16,931 nt of DNA, taken from assembly GCA_964552035.1 (NCBI GenBank), contig CAZKFN010000044.1:1-16931 (forward strand), read 5' to 3'. The notes beneath the pieces are model-generated. The model had not been told where the DNA came from. It did no database searches and saw only the letters and a program-made list of their open reading frames with translations. The translations under genes were made by a program, and so were the position numbers. Of this stretch, positions 6,858-14,216 are shown piece by piece (the first letter of the stretch is position 1; the number at the start of each line of letters is the position of its first letter). Source of the stretch: CAZKFN01 sp964552035 (lineage in GTDB: Bacteria; Bacteroidota; Bacteroidia; Flavobacteriales_E; Vicingaceae).

Positions 6858-8843
6858 TTATAGTTCTAATATTTTAAATTCAGTACGTCTGTTTTGTGCT
6901 CTACCTTCAGAAGTATTGTTGTCAGCAATAGGCATGGTTTTACCATAGCCTTCAGCTATAATTCTATGCGGCTCAATGCCTTTGCTTTTTAGATATTCTA
7001 CGACAGAATTGGCGCGATTTTGTGATAAAATTTGATTGTCTTTATCTCCACCAACACTATCCGTATGTCCACTAACTTCAATTTTAACAGAAGTGTTCTT
7101 TTTTAAAAAATGAACCACCTTATTTAATTCTACCATAGATTCATCTTTTAGGGCATATTTTGCTGTTTCAAAGAAAATGTTTTTCAAAATAATTTTTTCT
7201 CCAACTTTTATAGGACTTAGAGGTACATCTTTATGATAGGGTTCATTACTGATATTAGCACTCATAGAAAAGTTTTCAGAAAAGAAGAGGTATCCATCAT
7301 GTTCAACATTCAAAGCATAATCTTTACCTATGGGTAGGGCAATTAAGAATTCCCCATCAGGGTTGGAATAAGATTGAACAGTGGTTTTTCCATTTTTTAA
7401 ATCAATTAACTCAAAGCGTGCAGAAAGAGTTCTCTTGCTTTCTTTGTCATAAACTCTACCGGCAAAATAATTCACAGGCTCAGCTTGAAGCTCTTTAGTT
7501 AATTCAAAAGTATATAAATCTAAATCTCCATATCCACCTTCTCTATCAGAAGCAAAATAGGCTATTCTCCCATCGGGAGAAACGATTAAACTATTTTCAT
7601 CTTTATGAGTATTAATAGGGTATCCAAGATTTATGGGAGTGCTCCAATTTCCTTCTTGATCTTTTTTACTGACAAAGATATCTAGCCCACCCATTCCCGG
7701 GTGTCCGTCAGAAGAAAAATATAGAGTTTTCCCGTCGGGGTGTATAAAAACAGACTCTTCATTTCCGGGAGTATTTATAACGTTACTAAGTGGTTTTGGT
7801 TTGCTCCAGCCTTCATCCGTTAAAATACTGGTATAGATATCTCCATTTTGCTTTCCGCTTCTATCTCTCATTCCTCTCACAAAGTAAAGCGTTTTTCCAT
7901 CGGAGGAGAATGAAGGTTGAGTTTCCCAATGGTTTGTATTGATAGGGGGGCCTAAGTTTTGTGGTTCAGACCATTTGTTGTTTTTCCCTTTAGCTGTTAT
8001 AAAAATATCACAACTTCCATAGCCGGTTCTTTTTCCGCCATAATCACCATACAATTCGCAGGCCGTAAAAAATAGAATATTCCCATCGGCTGATAAACTC
8101 GGAGCTCCTTCATTAAGGGCCGTGTTGATAGGTTGACCTATGTTTTTAGCTCTTTCCCACTCTCCTTTTTCATTTTTATGGGCAATGTAAAAATCTTCGT
8201 TATATCCAATAGGAGATTCTTGACTAGAGAGCTGTCTTGTAAACAAGATGGTTTTCCCATCTACTGTAAAAGAAGGAAAATATTCAGGATGTTCACTGTT
8301 TATTGCTGGGCCCATATTTTTAGGTTCAAAAGGTTGTGGGTGAGCCATAGCTGCTTCAGCAAACTTTATGTTATTTAGTTGTTTTTCTACCCACTTGATT
8401 TGTTCATTATGTCTTGGATTTGTTTGTAAAAAGGCTTTGAAAGCTCGTTCAGATTCTTCATAATTCCCATTATCCATTTCCATTTCTCCTAAGATAAATA
8501 GATTTTGGGGAATTGCTGTGGGATTAATGTTAACCGCCTTTTTAAATTGACTTCTAGCTTCTGCAAAATTCTTTTGTTCTATGTAGATGTATGCTAAAAG
8601 TGTATGGGCTTCAATAAAGTTAGCTTCAATAGCTATAGCTTTTTTTACTGTTGATTCTGCTGTTTTACTATCCCCTTGGTTAAATAGTTGTTCAGCCTTT
8701 TGAAATTGTTTAACAGCTTTTTTATTGTCAATTGTAAAGTTTTGTGCTAGAATACACAGGGAAAATAGAGAGAAGAATAAAAAAAATAGAGTAGATTTTA
8801 GGGAATATCTAAATACTTGTGAGATTGTATGCTTAATTGCCAT
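6858..8843 (-). CDS. PorE-like outer-membrane/periplasmic protein: TPR, PD40 repeats, CRD and OmpA domain
   Basis: The product has 661 residues. Residues 1-34 are a signal peptide ending CILAQ; the Cys lacks a proper lipobox. Then come TPR repeats (about 42-150) and at least five PD40/WD40-like beta-propeller blades of the type SxDGKTxxF (about 190, 249, 310, 366 and 420). A carboxypeptidase-regulatory-like domain follows (about 458-525, FAGRVYDKESKRTL onward), then a C-terminal OmpA/MotB peptidoglycan-binding domain (about 550-661, with SGHTDSVGG and NRANSVVEYL). This order equals that of PorE (P. gingivalis PG1058), a T9SS component that links the outer membrane to peptidoglycan. Flavobacteria often carry several such paralogs, so identity with PorE is not certain. 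The ATG at 8841-8843 is the only start giving a signal peptide, and it lies 46 bases inside queE. Confidence 0.9.
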   Translation of the reverse strand: MAIKHTISQVFRYSLKSTLFFLFFSLFSLCILAQNFTIDNKKAVKQFQKAEQLFNQGDSKTAESTVKKAIAIEANFIEAHTLLAYIYIEQKNFAEARSQFKKAVNINPTAIPQNLFILGEMEMDNGNYEESERAFKAFLQTNPRHNEQIKWVEKQLNNIKFAEAAMAHPQPFEPKNMGPAINSEHPEYFPSFTVDGKTILFTRQLSSQESPIGYNEDFYIAHKNEKGEWERAKNIGQPINTALNEGAPSLSADGNILFFTACELYGDYGGKRTGYGSCDIFITAKGKNNKWSEPQNLGPPINTNHWETQPSFSSDGKTLYFVRGMRDRSGKQNGDIYTSILTDEGWSKPKPLSNVINTPGNEESVFIHPDGKTLYFSSDGHPGMGGLDIFVSKKDQEGNWSTPINLGYPINTHKDENSLIVSPDGRIAYFASDREGGYGDLDLYTFELTKELQAEPVNYFAGRVYDKESKRTLSARFELIDLKNGKTTVQSYSNPDGEFLIALPIGKDYALNVEHDGYLFFSENFSMSANISNEPYHKDVPLSPIKVGEKIILKNIFFETAKYALKDESMVELNKVVHFLKKNTSVKIEVSGHTDSVGGDKDNQILSQNRANSVVEYLKSKGIEPHRIIAEGYGKTMPIADNNTSEGRAQNRRTEFKILEL

Positions 8844-9430
8844 TTTGGGTTTTGTTTAATATATTTTATTATTTGAGGTGAAATCTTTTTTCTAACACTC
8901 CATTCTGCTTGTAAATATAACTTGCATTTTTCATTAACTTTAGTTGCTTGTTCTTCTGCCCATAAAAAGTCATGTTGATTATATATGATGACTTTCAATT
9001 CATTGGCTTTTTTATAAAACTCAGCTTTTGGGTGTTTTAGCTTTTTAGGAGATAAGCAAATCCAATGCCAATCTCCGCTTAAGGGGTGGGCTCCAGAGGT
9101 TTCTATAGCTAAATAAAATCCTGCTTCTATTAGTTTTTTACATAAGTAATCCAGTTGATACATCACAGGCTCTCCACCGGTAATAACTGCAAATCTACTT
9201 TCTTGAGCTTGAGCATTAGCTACTATTTCTTCTACGGTAAGAACTGGGTGATTTCCTACCTCCCAACTTTCTTTAACATCACACCAATGACAACCTACGT
9301 CGCAACCGCCAAGGCGAATAAAATAAGCAGCTTTTCCACTGTGATAGCCCTCTCCTTGTAAGGTGTAAAAGTTTTCCATAATAGGTAGGCTACTACCGGT
9401 TTTAATTGCTTCGTTTTGTTCTTTAGTCAT
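8798..9430 (-). CDS. queE: 7-carboxy-7-deazaguanine synthase (QueE, radical SAM)
   Basis: QueE converts 6-carboxy-5,6,7,8-tetrahydropterin to 7-carboxy-7-deazaguanine, the ring-contraction step toward preQ0 and tRNA queuosine. The 210-residue product has the typical N-terminus ENFYTLQGEGYHSGKAAYFI (residues 19-38). The radical-SAM cysteines are C43, C47 and C50 in RLGGCDVGCHWCD, spaced CxxxCxxC, and TGGEP at 84-88 is the SAM-binding motif. It ends in the family-typical QLSIQSHKYLDIP, which supports the stop even though the next gene begins inside it. ATG is at 9428-9430, 30 bases after the rhodanese gene. No other queuosine gene and no preQ1 riboswitch-like element is visible in the window. 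Confidence 0.97.
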   Translation of the reverse strand: MTKEQNEAIKTGSSLPIMENFYTLQGEGYHSGKAAYFIRLGGCDVGCHWCDVKESWEVGNHPVLTVEEIVANAQAQESRFAVITGGEPVMYQLDYLCKKLIEAGFYLAIETSGAHPLSGDWHWICLSPKKLKHPKAEFYKKANELKVIIYNQHDFLWAEEQATKVNEKCKLYLQAEWSVRKKISPQIIKYIKQNPKWQLSIQSHKYLDIP

Positions 9431-9460
9431 TTGTTGTAAAGTTAAGAAATGCTTTTCAGC

Positions 9461-9766
9461 TTATACGCTTTTCATCTGATTCCAAGCAAGGATACCGCCT
9501 GCTAAGTTTGTTGCAGTCAATCCTAGACTTTCCATAAATTCGCAGGCTGTTGCGCTTCTGCCACCACTTCTACAATACACATAGTAGTGCTTGGTTTTAT
9601 CTAAACTTTTGACCTTCTCTATAAATGAGGGGTTCATTATATTCAAGCAGATAGCATTTTCTATTTTCCCTTCTACTTCCTCTTGGGGAGTTCTAACGTC
9701 GATAATAACTGCTTGCTTATCTTTGCTTATACTTTCTTCAAACTCTTTTGCATTAAGATTCTTCAT
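9461..9766 (-). CDS. Single-domain rhodanese-like protein
   Basis: The 101-residue product consists of one rhodanese fold. Landmarks are VIIDVRTPQEE at residues 20-30, the active-site loop CRSGGRS at 65-71 with Cys65 as the persulfide-carrying nucleophile, and the ending NLAGGILAWNQM. It is cytoplasmic, with no signal peptide. Such proteins carry or transfer sulfane sulfur; the acceptor cannot be read from the sequence. The ATG at 9764-9766 is chosen over an in-frame TTG two codons upstream. The gene overlaps the 3' end of the DUF983 gene by 14 bases and is followed after 30 bases by queE. Cotranscription with queE hints at, but does not show, a tRNA-modification link. Confidence 0.93.
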   Translation of the reverse strand: MKNLNAKEFEESISKDKQAVIIDVRTPQEEVEGKIENAICLNIMNPSFIEKVKSLDKTKHYYVYCRSGGRSATACEFMESLGLTATNLAGGILAWNQMKSV

Positions 9767-10148
9767 TTTCAATTCCTTTGTAATTTAAAAACATATTGGC
9801 CCAAATTATTTTAGACATACCATAATAAAATGGAGTTACAGCCAATAAGGTAAGAGCCACAAAAATAACTAACGTCCAATATTTCACTTCAATCCCTAAA
9901 ACCATTTGTGCTACCCATAAAGTAATTGCATGTGCAACTCCCATTGCATAAGAAACATACATGGCTCCATAATAAAAACCAGGTTCTATATATAACCTTC
10001 TATTGCATTTAAGGCAAACATCAAAGCTTGCAGAAGGACTTTTAAAGTTATAGAAATTATTATTTTTAAAGAAATCCCCTTCATGGCAGTGAGGACATTT
10101 TAAGTTGATAATGCTGTATAACTTTGTTCCTTTTTTTATTTGTCTCAT
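9753..10148 (-). CDS. DUF983 family membrane protein
   Basis: The 131-residue product has an N-terminal zinc-ribbon-like region with CPHC at residues 18-21 and CLKC at 45-48. The DUF983 hallmark RLYIEPGFYYGAMYVSYA follows (51-68), and there are two membrane helices at about 62-84 and 91-108. A short charged tail follows. Bacteroidota commonly carry this family as a stand-alone gene; its function is not known. ATG at 10146-10148. The gene is 87 bases downstream of the MscS-type gene and overlaps the rhodanese gene by 14 bases, so those two are probably translated together. Confidence 0.93.
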   Translation of the reverse strand: MRQIKKGTKLYSIINLKCPHCHEGDFFKNNNFYNFKSPSASFDVCLKCNRRLYIEPGFYYGAMYVSYAMGVAHAITLWVAQMVLGIEVKYWTLVIFVALTLLAVTPFYYGMSKIIWANMFLNYKGIENEES

Positions 10149-10235
10149 TCTTCTTTATAAGCTAACAATAAGATAAAAACATACAATTAAGCTGAGGTAT
10201 TGTTTTAATAAATAATGCTGATCAAGTTTAAATAA

Positions 10236-11525
10236 TTAGTTTGCAGATTGGCTTTTTAAATCTGAACCCGTTAGTTCTTCATGAATTTCTAAGTCAAATT
10301 TATCAACAACTGCAAATAAATGATCAAATATATCGGACATTACATTCTCATATATAACCCAAGTTGTACTTTTTGTAAAACAATACAATTCTATAGGAAG
10401 TCCTTTAGAACCCGCTTGTAATTGTCTAACCATTAATGATAAATTGTGATTGAGATTGTGATTGTTTTTTAAATAATACTCTATATATCTTCTAAATAGT
10501 CCAATATTAGTAGGGCGTCTAGCATTAATTTGATATTCGTCATCCAGATGATTTTCTTTATTGTATTCTTTAATTTCTTTTTGCTGCTCCAATACAAAGT
10601 CAGAGAATAACTTAACTTTTGATAGCTTTTCAATTAGTTCTTTATCTGCAAACTTAATGGAGTCTATTTTTATATTTACAGAGCGTTTAATTCTTCTCCC
10701 ACCAGACTCAAACATTCCCCTCCAATTTTTAAAACTATCGGATATAAAGTTATAAGTTGGAATGGTTGTTATTGTTTTGTCAAAGTTTTGAACTTTAACC
10801 GTTGTAAGGTTAATTTCAAGTACAGTTCCATCGGCACCAAACTTCTCCATAGTTATCCAATCCCCAATTCTCAATATATCGTTGGCAGAGATTAAGATAC
10901 TTCCTACAAATCCTAATATAGTGTCCTTAAATACCAATAAAATAATAGCAGTCATCGCCCCTAAAGAGGTTAAAAAGAAAAGTGGCGACTGCTTAGTAAT
11001 AACAGATAAAAGAATAATAACAAAGGCAATGGTAATTGCCAATTTTACCGTTTGAGTATAAGCACCAATAGGTTTATCTTTAAGTAAAGGTTTGTTTTCT
11101 AATATTACATTTAAAGCATTTAATAGCCTTCGAATACTTACTAAAATAGCTAGAATAAATAAAACTTCATTGAGGCGAATAAGATAGTCAAGTACGTTGG
11201 GGTAAGAGAAAAATACAATTGAATAAAAGTTGTTCATTAAAAGTAGAGTGGGAATAATGGCTAAAGCTTTAAAAAACTTTTTCTCTACCAGAAGATCATA
11301 AAATGCAGTTTTACTTTTTTTAGAAATGCTTTTTGTAATAACTAACATTAATTGTCGTGCTGAAAACCAGACAAATATTAAAATAGCAGACATTCCAGCA
11401 AAGAGCAATAACATCCACAAAAATTCATGACTTTGATAAGCCGGGTTATTAATTAACTCTTCTAATGGTGCAGATTTATCTATGGAATAAAACTCTTTAA
11501 TCCAATTAATAATAAAATTTTTCAT
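10236..11525 (-). CDS. YbdG-like MscS-family mechanosensitive channel
   Basis: The 429-residue product has about five membrane segments (roughly residues 35-62, 85-108, 117-142, 158-178 and 181-213). The last is the pore-lining TM3, with SLGAMTAIILLVFKDTILGF, followed by the MscS beta domain (GDWITMEKFGADGTVLEI). Residues 245-280 contain VQNFDKTITTIPTYNF and NWRGMFESGGRRIKR, hallmarks of the YbdG/MscM subgroup rather than canonical MscS; E. coli YbdG is of similar length. These inner-membrane channels respond to osmotic downshock or hyperosmotic stress. An in-frame TTG lies 30 bases upstream, but the ATG at 11523-11525 (MKNFIINWIKEF) is the better start. It lies 63 bases after phoH. Confidence 0.95.
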   Translation of the reverse strand: MKNFIINWIKEFYSIDKSAPLEELINNPAYQSHEFLWMLLLFAGMSAILIFVWFSARQLMLVITKSISKKSKTAFYDLLVEKKFFKALAIIPTLLLMNNFYSIVFFSYPNVLDYLIRLNEVLFILAILVSIRRLLNALNVILENKPLLKDKPIGAYTQTVKLAITIAFVIILLSVITKQSPLFFLTSLGAMTAIILLVFKDTILGFVGSILISANDILRIGDWITMEKFGADGTVLEINLTTVKVQNFDKTITTIPTYNFISDSFKNWRGMFESGGRRIKRSVNIKIDSIKFADKELIEKLSKVKLFSDFVLEQQKEIKEYNKENHLDDEYQINARRPTNIGLFRRYIEYYLKNNHNLNHNLSLMVRQLQAGSKGLPIELYCFTKSTTWVIYENVMSDIFDHLFAVVDKFDLEIHEELTGSDLKSQSAN

Positions 11526-11588
11526 TGTTTTAGTGCTTTTAGGCAAAAATACCAAAGCTAAAGTTGATAAGATAGTATTTGGAGAAGC

Positions 11589-12926
11589 TTACAACAACTC
11601 ATTAGCTAGATTGGCCAACTTGGAACGTTCTCCCTTTTCTAGGTTGATGTGGGCATAAATTTCATTTCCCTTTACTCGGTCAACTAAGTAGGATAAACCG
11701 TTACTGTGTTCATCCAAATAAGGAGTGTCGATTTGAAATATATCTCCTGTAAAAATAATTTTTGTGTTTTCTCCAGCACGACTGATAATGGTTTTTATTT
11801 CATGAGGGGTTAAATTTTGAGCCTCATCTACAATAAAAATAACATCTGAAAAACTTCTTCCCCTGATGTAAGCTAAAGGGGTGATAATTATTTTTTCATT
11901 TTTTTGCATATCCAAAATCTGCTTGTTTTTAGCATCCATTTCACTGTATTGATTCCTAATGAATTTTAGGTTATCCCATAAAGGGTCCATGTAGGGATTG
12001 ATTTTGTCATGAATGTCTCCTGGTAAATAACCAATGTCTTTATTGCTCAGTGGAACTATAGGTCTTGCTAAAATAATTTGTTTAAAGTCTCTCCTTTGTT
12101 CTATTGCACTAGCTAAGGCTAAAAGCGTTTTTCCAGTTCCAGCGACTCCCAAAATGGTGACTAACTTTATCTCAGGACGAAGCAAAGCATGTAAAGCAAA
12201 AGTTTGCTCTGCATTTCTGGGTTTAATTCCATAAGCGGTTAGCTTTGAAATAAGTTCCATTCTATTTTCTAAGGCGTTGTAAAATGTTAATGCAGAAGCA
12301 TCTGAAGATTTGAGAATATAATATCCATTAACTTCAGCTTCTGTTTTTAGGAAACTCAAATCTTCAATAAAACCCTTTTCATATATTTTTTGAATTAATT
12401 CTTTAGGTACATTTTCTATCGTTGATTTATTTATATGTAAGTCACTTACATCTTTTACTATTCCAGTGTTGTAGTCCTCAGCAGACAATTGAAGTGCTTT
12501 CGCTTTTATTCTTAAATTAATATCTTTGGTAACTAGAATAACCTTTTTATCCTTTTCTTTTTCCTGTAAACTTAAGGTTGCATTTAAAATTTGGTGGTCT
12601 GCTTTTTTTTCACCAAAAGCCTTGTTGGCATCTAATTGTATATTATTTGTATGGATAATGATTTTGAATTTGGATTTCTTTTTTTCATTTAAAGAAGTCC
12701 AATTTTGTAAATCTTTGTCTTCAGACAAGCGATCGATAATTCGTATAAATTCTCTTGCTTCAAAGTTTCTTGTGCCGTGTCCTCTTTTAAAGTTGTCTAA
12801 TTCTTCTAATACAGTTATGGGAATTGCAATGTCATTATCTTCAAAATTTAAAAAAGAATTATGGTCGTGGAGGATAACCGATGTATCTAAAACATATATT
12901 TTTTTGTTGCCATAGGAGTAGTTCAT
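11589..12926 (-). CDS. PhoH family ATPase with N-terminal PIN domain (PhoH2 type)
   Basis: The 445-residue product has an N-terminal PIN nuclease domain (about residues 8-155), with the first acidic residue in VLDTSV (D14), further acidic residues near TVLEELDNFK, and TKDINLR at 133-139. A PhoH ATPase domain follows (about 235-445), with Walker A GVAGTGKT at 260-267 and Walker B IFIVDEAQN at 363-371. A conserved FTGD lies further on. In actinobacterial PhoH2 this pairing is an RNA-unwinding ribonuclease; here an RNA-processing role is inferred from architecture. ATG at 12924-12926. It is the first gene of the ten-gene minus-strand run. Just upstream the minus strand shows only a degenerate TATATTTA motif. 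Confidence 0.95.
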   Translation of the reverse strand: MNYSYGNKKIYVLDTSVILHDHNSFLNFEDNDIAIPITVLEELDNFKRGHGTRNFEAREFIRIIDRLSEDKDLQNWTSLNEKKKSKFKIIIHTNNIQLDANKAFGEKKADHQILNATLSLQEKEKDKKVILVTKDINLRIKAKALQLSAEDYNTGIVKDVSDLHINKSTIENVPKELIQKIYEKGFIEDLSFLKTEAEVNGYYILKSSDASALTFYNALENRMELISKLTAYGIKPRNAEQTFALHALLRPEIKLVTILGVAGTGKTLLALASAIEQRRDFKQIILARPIVPLSNKDIGYLPGDIHDKINPYMDPLWDNLKFIRNQYSEMDAKNKQILDMQKNEKIIITPLAYIRGRSFSDVIFIVDEAQNLTPHEIKTIISRAGENTKIIFTGDIFQIDTPYLDEHSNGLSYLVDRVKGNEIYAHINLEKGERSKLANLANELL

Positions 12927-13253
12927 AAATACTAATAAGTAAATATAACTTTCATCTTGAGTAGAAAGTTTGTTTTAATAAAAAGAAATTAACGAAGGCT
13001 TGTTTGAAGTTGGTTTAGTTGTTGGGAAAGATAAATAAGTAGATTAAGTTGAAACGCTTAGAAATTCAGATTATAAAATAGCACTTTACCAAAAAATTGT
13101 TCTTAATTCACAGTTTGTAAATTCAAAATGTTTGAAGGAATAATAAGAGGATGTGATAGTTAATCTATTTCTTGATAAAACTTCTTGATCTTTTAACATG
13201 AGTGAAAAACTATAATTATTTTTAAAAAAAGTTAATAATTAAATATTTTGTTG

Positions 13254-13261
13254 TATATTTG
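13254..13261 (+). promoter_or_regulatory. Candidate -7 element upstream of the broken lipoprotein gene
   Basis: TATATTTG is an exact TAnnTTTG match in a very AT-rich context. No clear -33 TTG is found at 17-23 bases. It would give a long leader of about 205 bases before the ATG at 13474. Confidence 0.35.
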
Positions 13262-13265
13262 AAAG

Positions 13266-13291
13266 GCAGTTTCATTTGAAATGAAAACTGC
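13266..13291 (+). repeat. Inverted repeat at the predicted transcript 5' end
   Basis: GCAGTTTCATTT (13266-13277) is nearly complementary to AAATGAAAACTGC (13279-13291), with one bulged base. It starts about 5 bases after the -7 motif, so it would form a hairpin at the very 5' end of the transcript. There is no T-run after it, so it is not an intrinsic terminator. Confidence 0.5.
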
Positions 13292-13473
13292 AGCATTGAG
13301 GAACAATTTTTTTAATCCTTAATTAATCCAAATCAAGCTTGTTTTCACTTGATAAAAAACCAATGAAAACTCCAGTAAAACTTTTCCTTACATAAAGAAT
13401 TTGAGCAATATTGCAAGTTTTATAGCCTCTAAGAATACTTGTAAAACGATAACTCATTTTAAAAACTAAAACG

Positions 13474-13957
13474 ATGAAAAAATTAATTAAACAAATTTCG
13501 TTTTTATTCCTAACAACTACTTTAATAGTGGGTTGTGAGTCAGAAGAAGATATTCATTCTAAACAAATGCTTAAAAAATCTCAGTCAACTAAAGTAAAAC
13601 AAAATTTCGAAAAAAAATCTTATGACCTTAAATGGAATGTTTCAGCTGAAGATTTGGAAGCTGAGGTTACTCTTTTAACTGAAGATTATGCGGATAACCC
13701 TGAGTATGAGAATGCTGCTCTTATAATAGAACCAATAGCACAAAGCAACGACTATAAGTTTACTTTGTACATAGACGGTGTAAGTAGTAAGTAGTAATCC
13801 AAATTTACCACCTTCATCGGAAATAATTGACTCTGAAGGAAAAGGTCTCCCATTTGCAAAATGTGTAGCCAATTGGTTAGAAGAAAACCCAACGAAGTGC
13901 CTGCTAATTTGCAGTAATAGTAATGGAGGGTTTACAGCTGATGATGAGAATTGTTAA
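13474..13957 (+). pseudogene. Lipoprotein gene disrupted by a 7-base tandem duplication
   Basis: The frame from the ATG at 13474 gives 106 residues ending in TAG at 13792-13794. Residues 1-20 are a signal sequence and I-V-G-C (18-21) is the lipobox, so Cys21 would be lipidated. Immediately past the stop, the +1 frame stays open to TAA at 13955-13957 and reads like the missing C-terminus: NPNLPPSSEIIDSEG, FAKCVANWLEENPTKC, then LICSNSNGG and DDENC. The switch point is an exact 7-base tandem repeat; with one copy the two frames join smoothly as DGVSS-NPNLPP, giving 158 residues. The tail has four Cys in 35 residues. The open frame before and after the lesion suggests a recent event, a reversible switch, or a sequencing artefact. 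The family is not recognised. A strong terminator follows. Confidence 0.75.
13781..13797 (+). repeat. TAAGTAG x2 tandem duplication causing a frameshift
   Basis: TAAGTAG at 13781-13787 is repeated at 13788-13794 and followed by TAA. The second copy supplies the in-frame TAG stop. Seven bases equals +1 modulo 3, so copy number decides between a 106- and a 158-residue product. Confidence 0.9.
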
Positions 13958-13975
13958 TTTCGTTATATTTAACCA

Positions 13976-14021
13976 GTAGCGGTTATTTAAGAATTATCTT
14001 CTTAAATAACCGCTATTTTTT
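13976..14021 (+). terminator. Rho-independent terminator with 17-bp stem
   Basis: TAGCGGTTATTTAAGAA (13977-13993) pairs perfectly with TTCTTAAATAACCGCTA (13999-14015) around the loop TTATC, followed by six T at 14016-14021. It lies 19 bases after the restored lipoprotein stop at 13957, which supports the longer frame as the original gene. On the minus strand no T-run follows. Confidence 0.9.
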
Positions 14022-14026
14022 GTGCT

Positions 14027-14185
14027 TCAAATTCGCTTTAAACGGAAAGTGAAAACATTATAAGTTTTAATTATGGTTTTGTTGCTGTTGGCATAAAATA
14101 TTTTGGCAGGTTGTCCTCTTGCATTGTAACTTATAGCTGTCTAGGCATATTCACTTATAACAATTTGTGATTTTGTTTCAAGCGC
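14027..14185 (-). pseudogene. Relic of an Rhs/TcB (SpvB/TcdB-type) repeat toxin gene
   Basis: The minus-strand frame reads ALETKSQIVISEYA, a TAG stop (complement of 14141-14143), then TAISYNARGQPAKIFYANSN and KTIIKTYNVFTFRLKRI, ending in TGA (complement of 14027-14029). The order YNARGQ…I-x-Y-x-N…T…Y…TFRL-x-R is the pattern of TcB/SpvB-type insecticidal toxin subunits and related Rhs proteins, where versions such as Y-N-A-K-G-Q, Y-G-N-G and T-F-R-L occur with the same spacing. Real family members are over 1,000 residues; about 53 codons remain here, with an internal stop, no start and no trunk. It lies just downstream of waaA on the same strand. I infer a deletion remnant of a large toxin gene once located here. 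Identification is from memory of the family pattern. Confidence 0.6.
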
Positions 14186-14216
14186 TTAGAACATGATTGT
14201 GCTTAGAAAAATGTTT

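Larger units (their letters stand above)
12927..13473. other. 547-base intergenic stretch between divergent genes
   Basis: It separates the divergent phoH and lipoprotein genes. It contains one exact -7 motif with an adjacent hairpin (listed separately) and otherwise only short frames. The longest noticed is 37 codons on the minus strand (13086-13199), with no recognisable product. No tRNA, repeat family or conserved RNA was identified. The first 100 bases must hold the phoH promoter, but no good consensus match is visible there. Confidence 0.5.

Noticed and set aside
11526..11555. Ten extra N-terminal residues of the MscS-type channel from an upstream TTG
   Set aside because: The following ATG gives a normal YbdG-like start; the extra segment has no family support.
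13086..13199. 37-codon minus-strand frame starting MLKDQEVLSRN in the phoH-lipoprotein gap
   Set aside because: It is short, resembles no known protein, and has no promoter or terminator in register; chance frames of this length are common in AT-rich DNA.
13363..13395. Ten-codon frame MKTPVKLFLT before the lipoprotein gene as a leader peptide
   Set aside because: It is too short, shows no run of regulatory codons, and has no attenuator structure between it and the gene.
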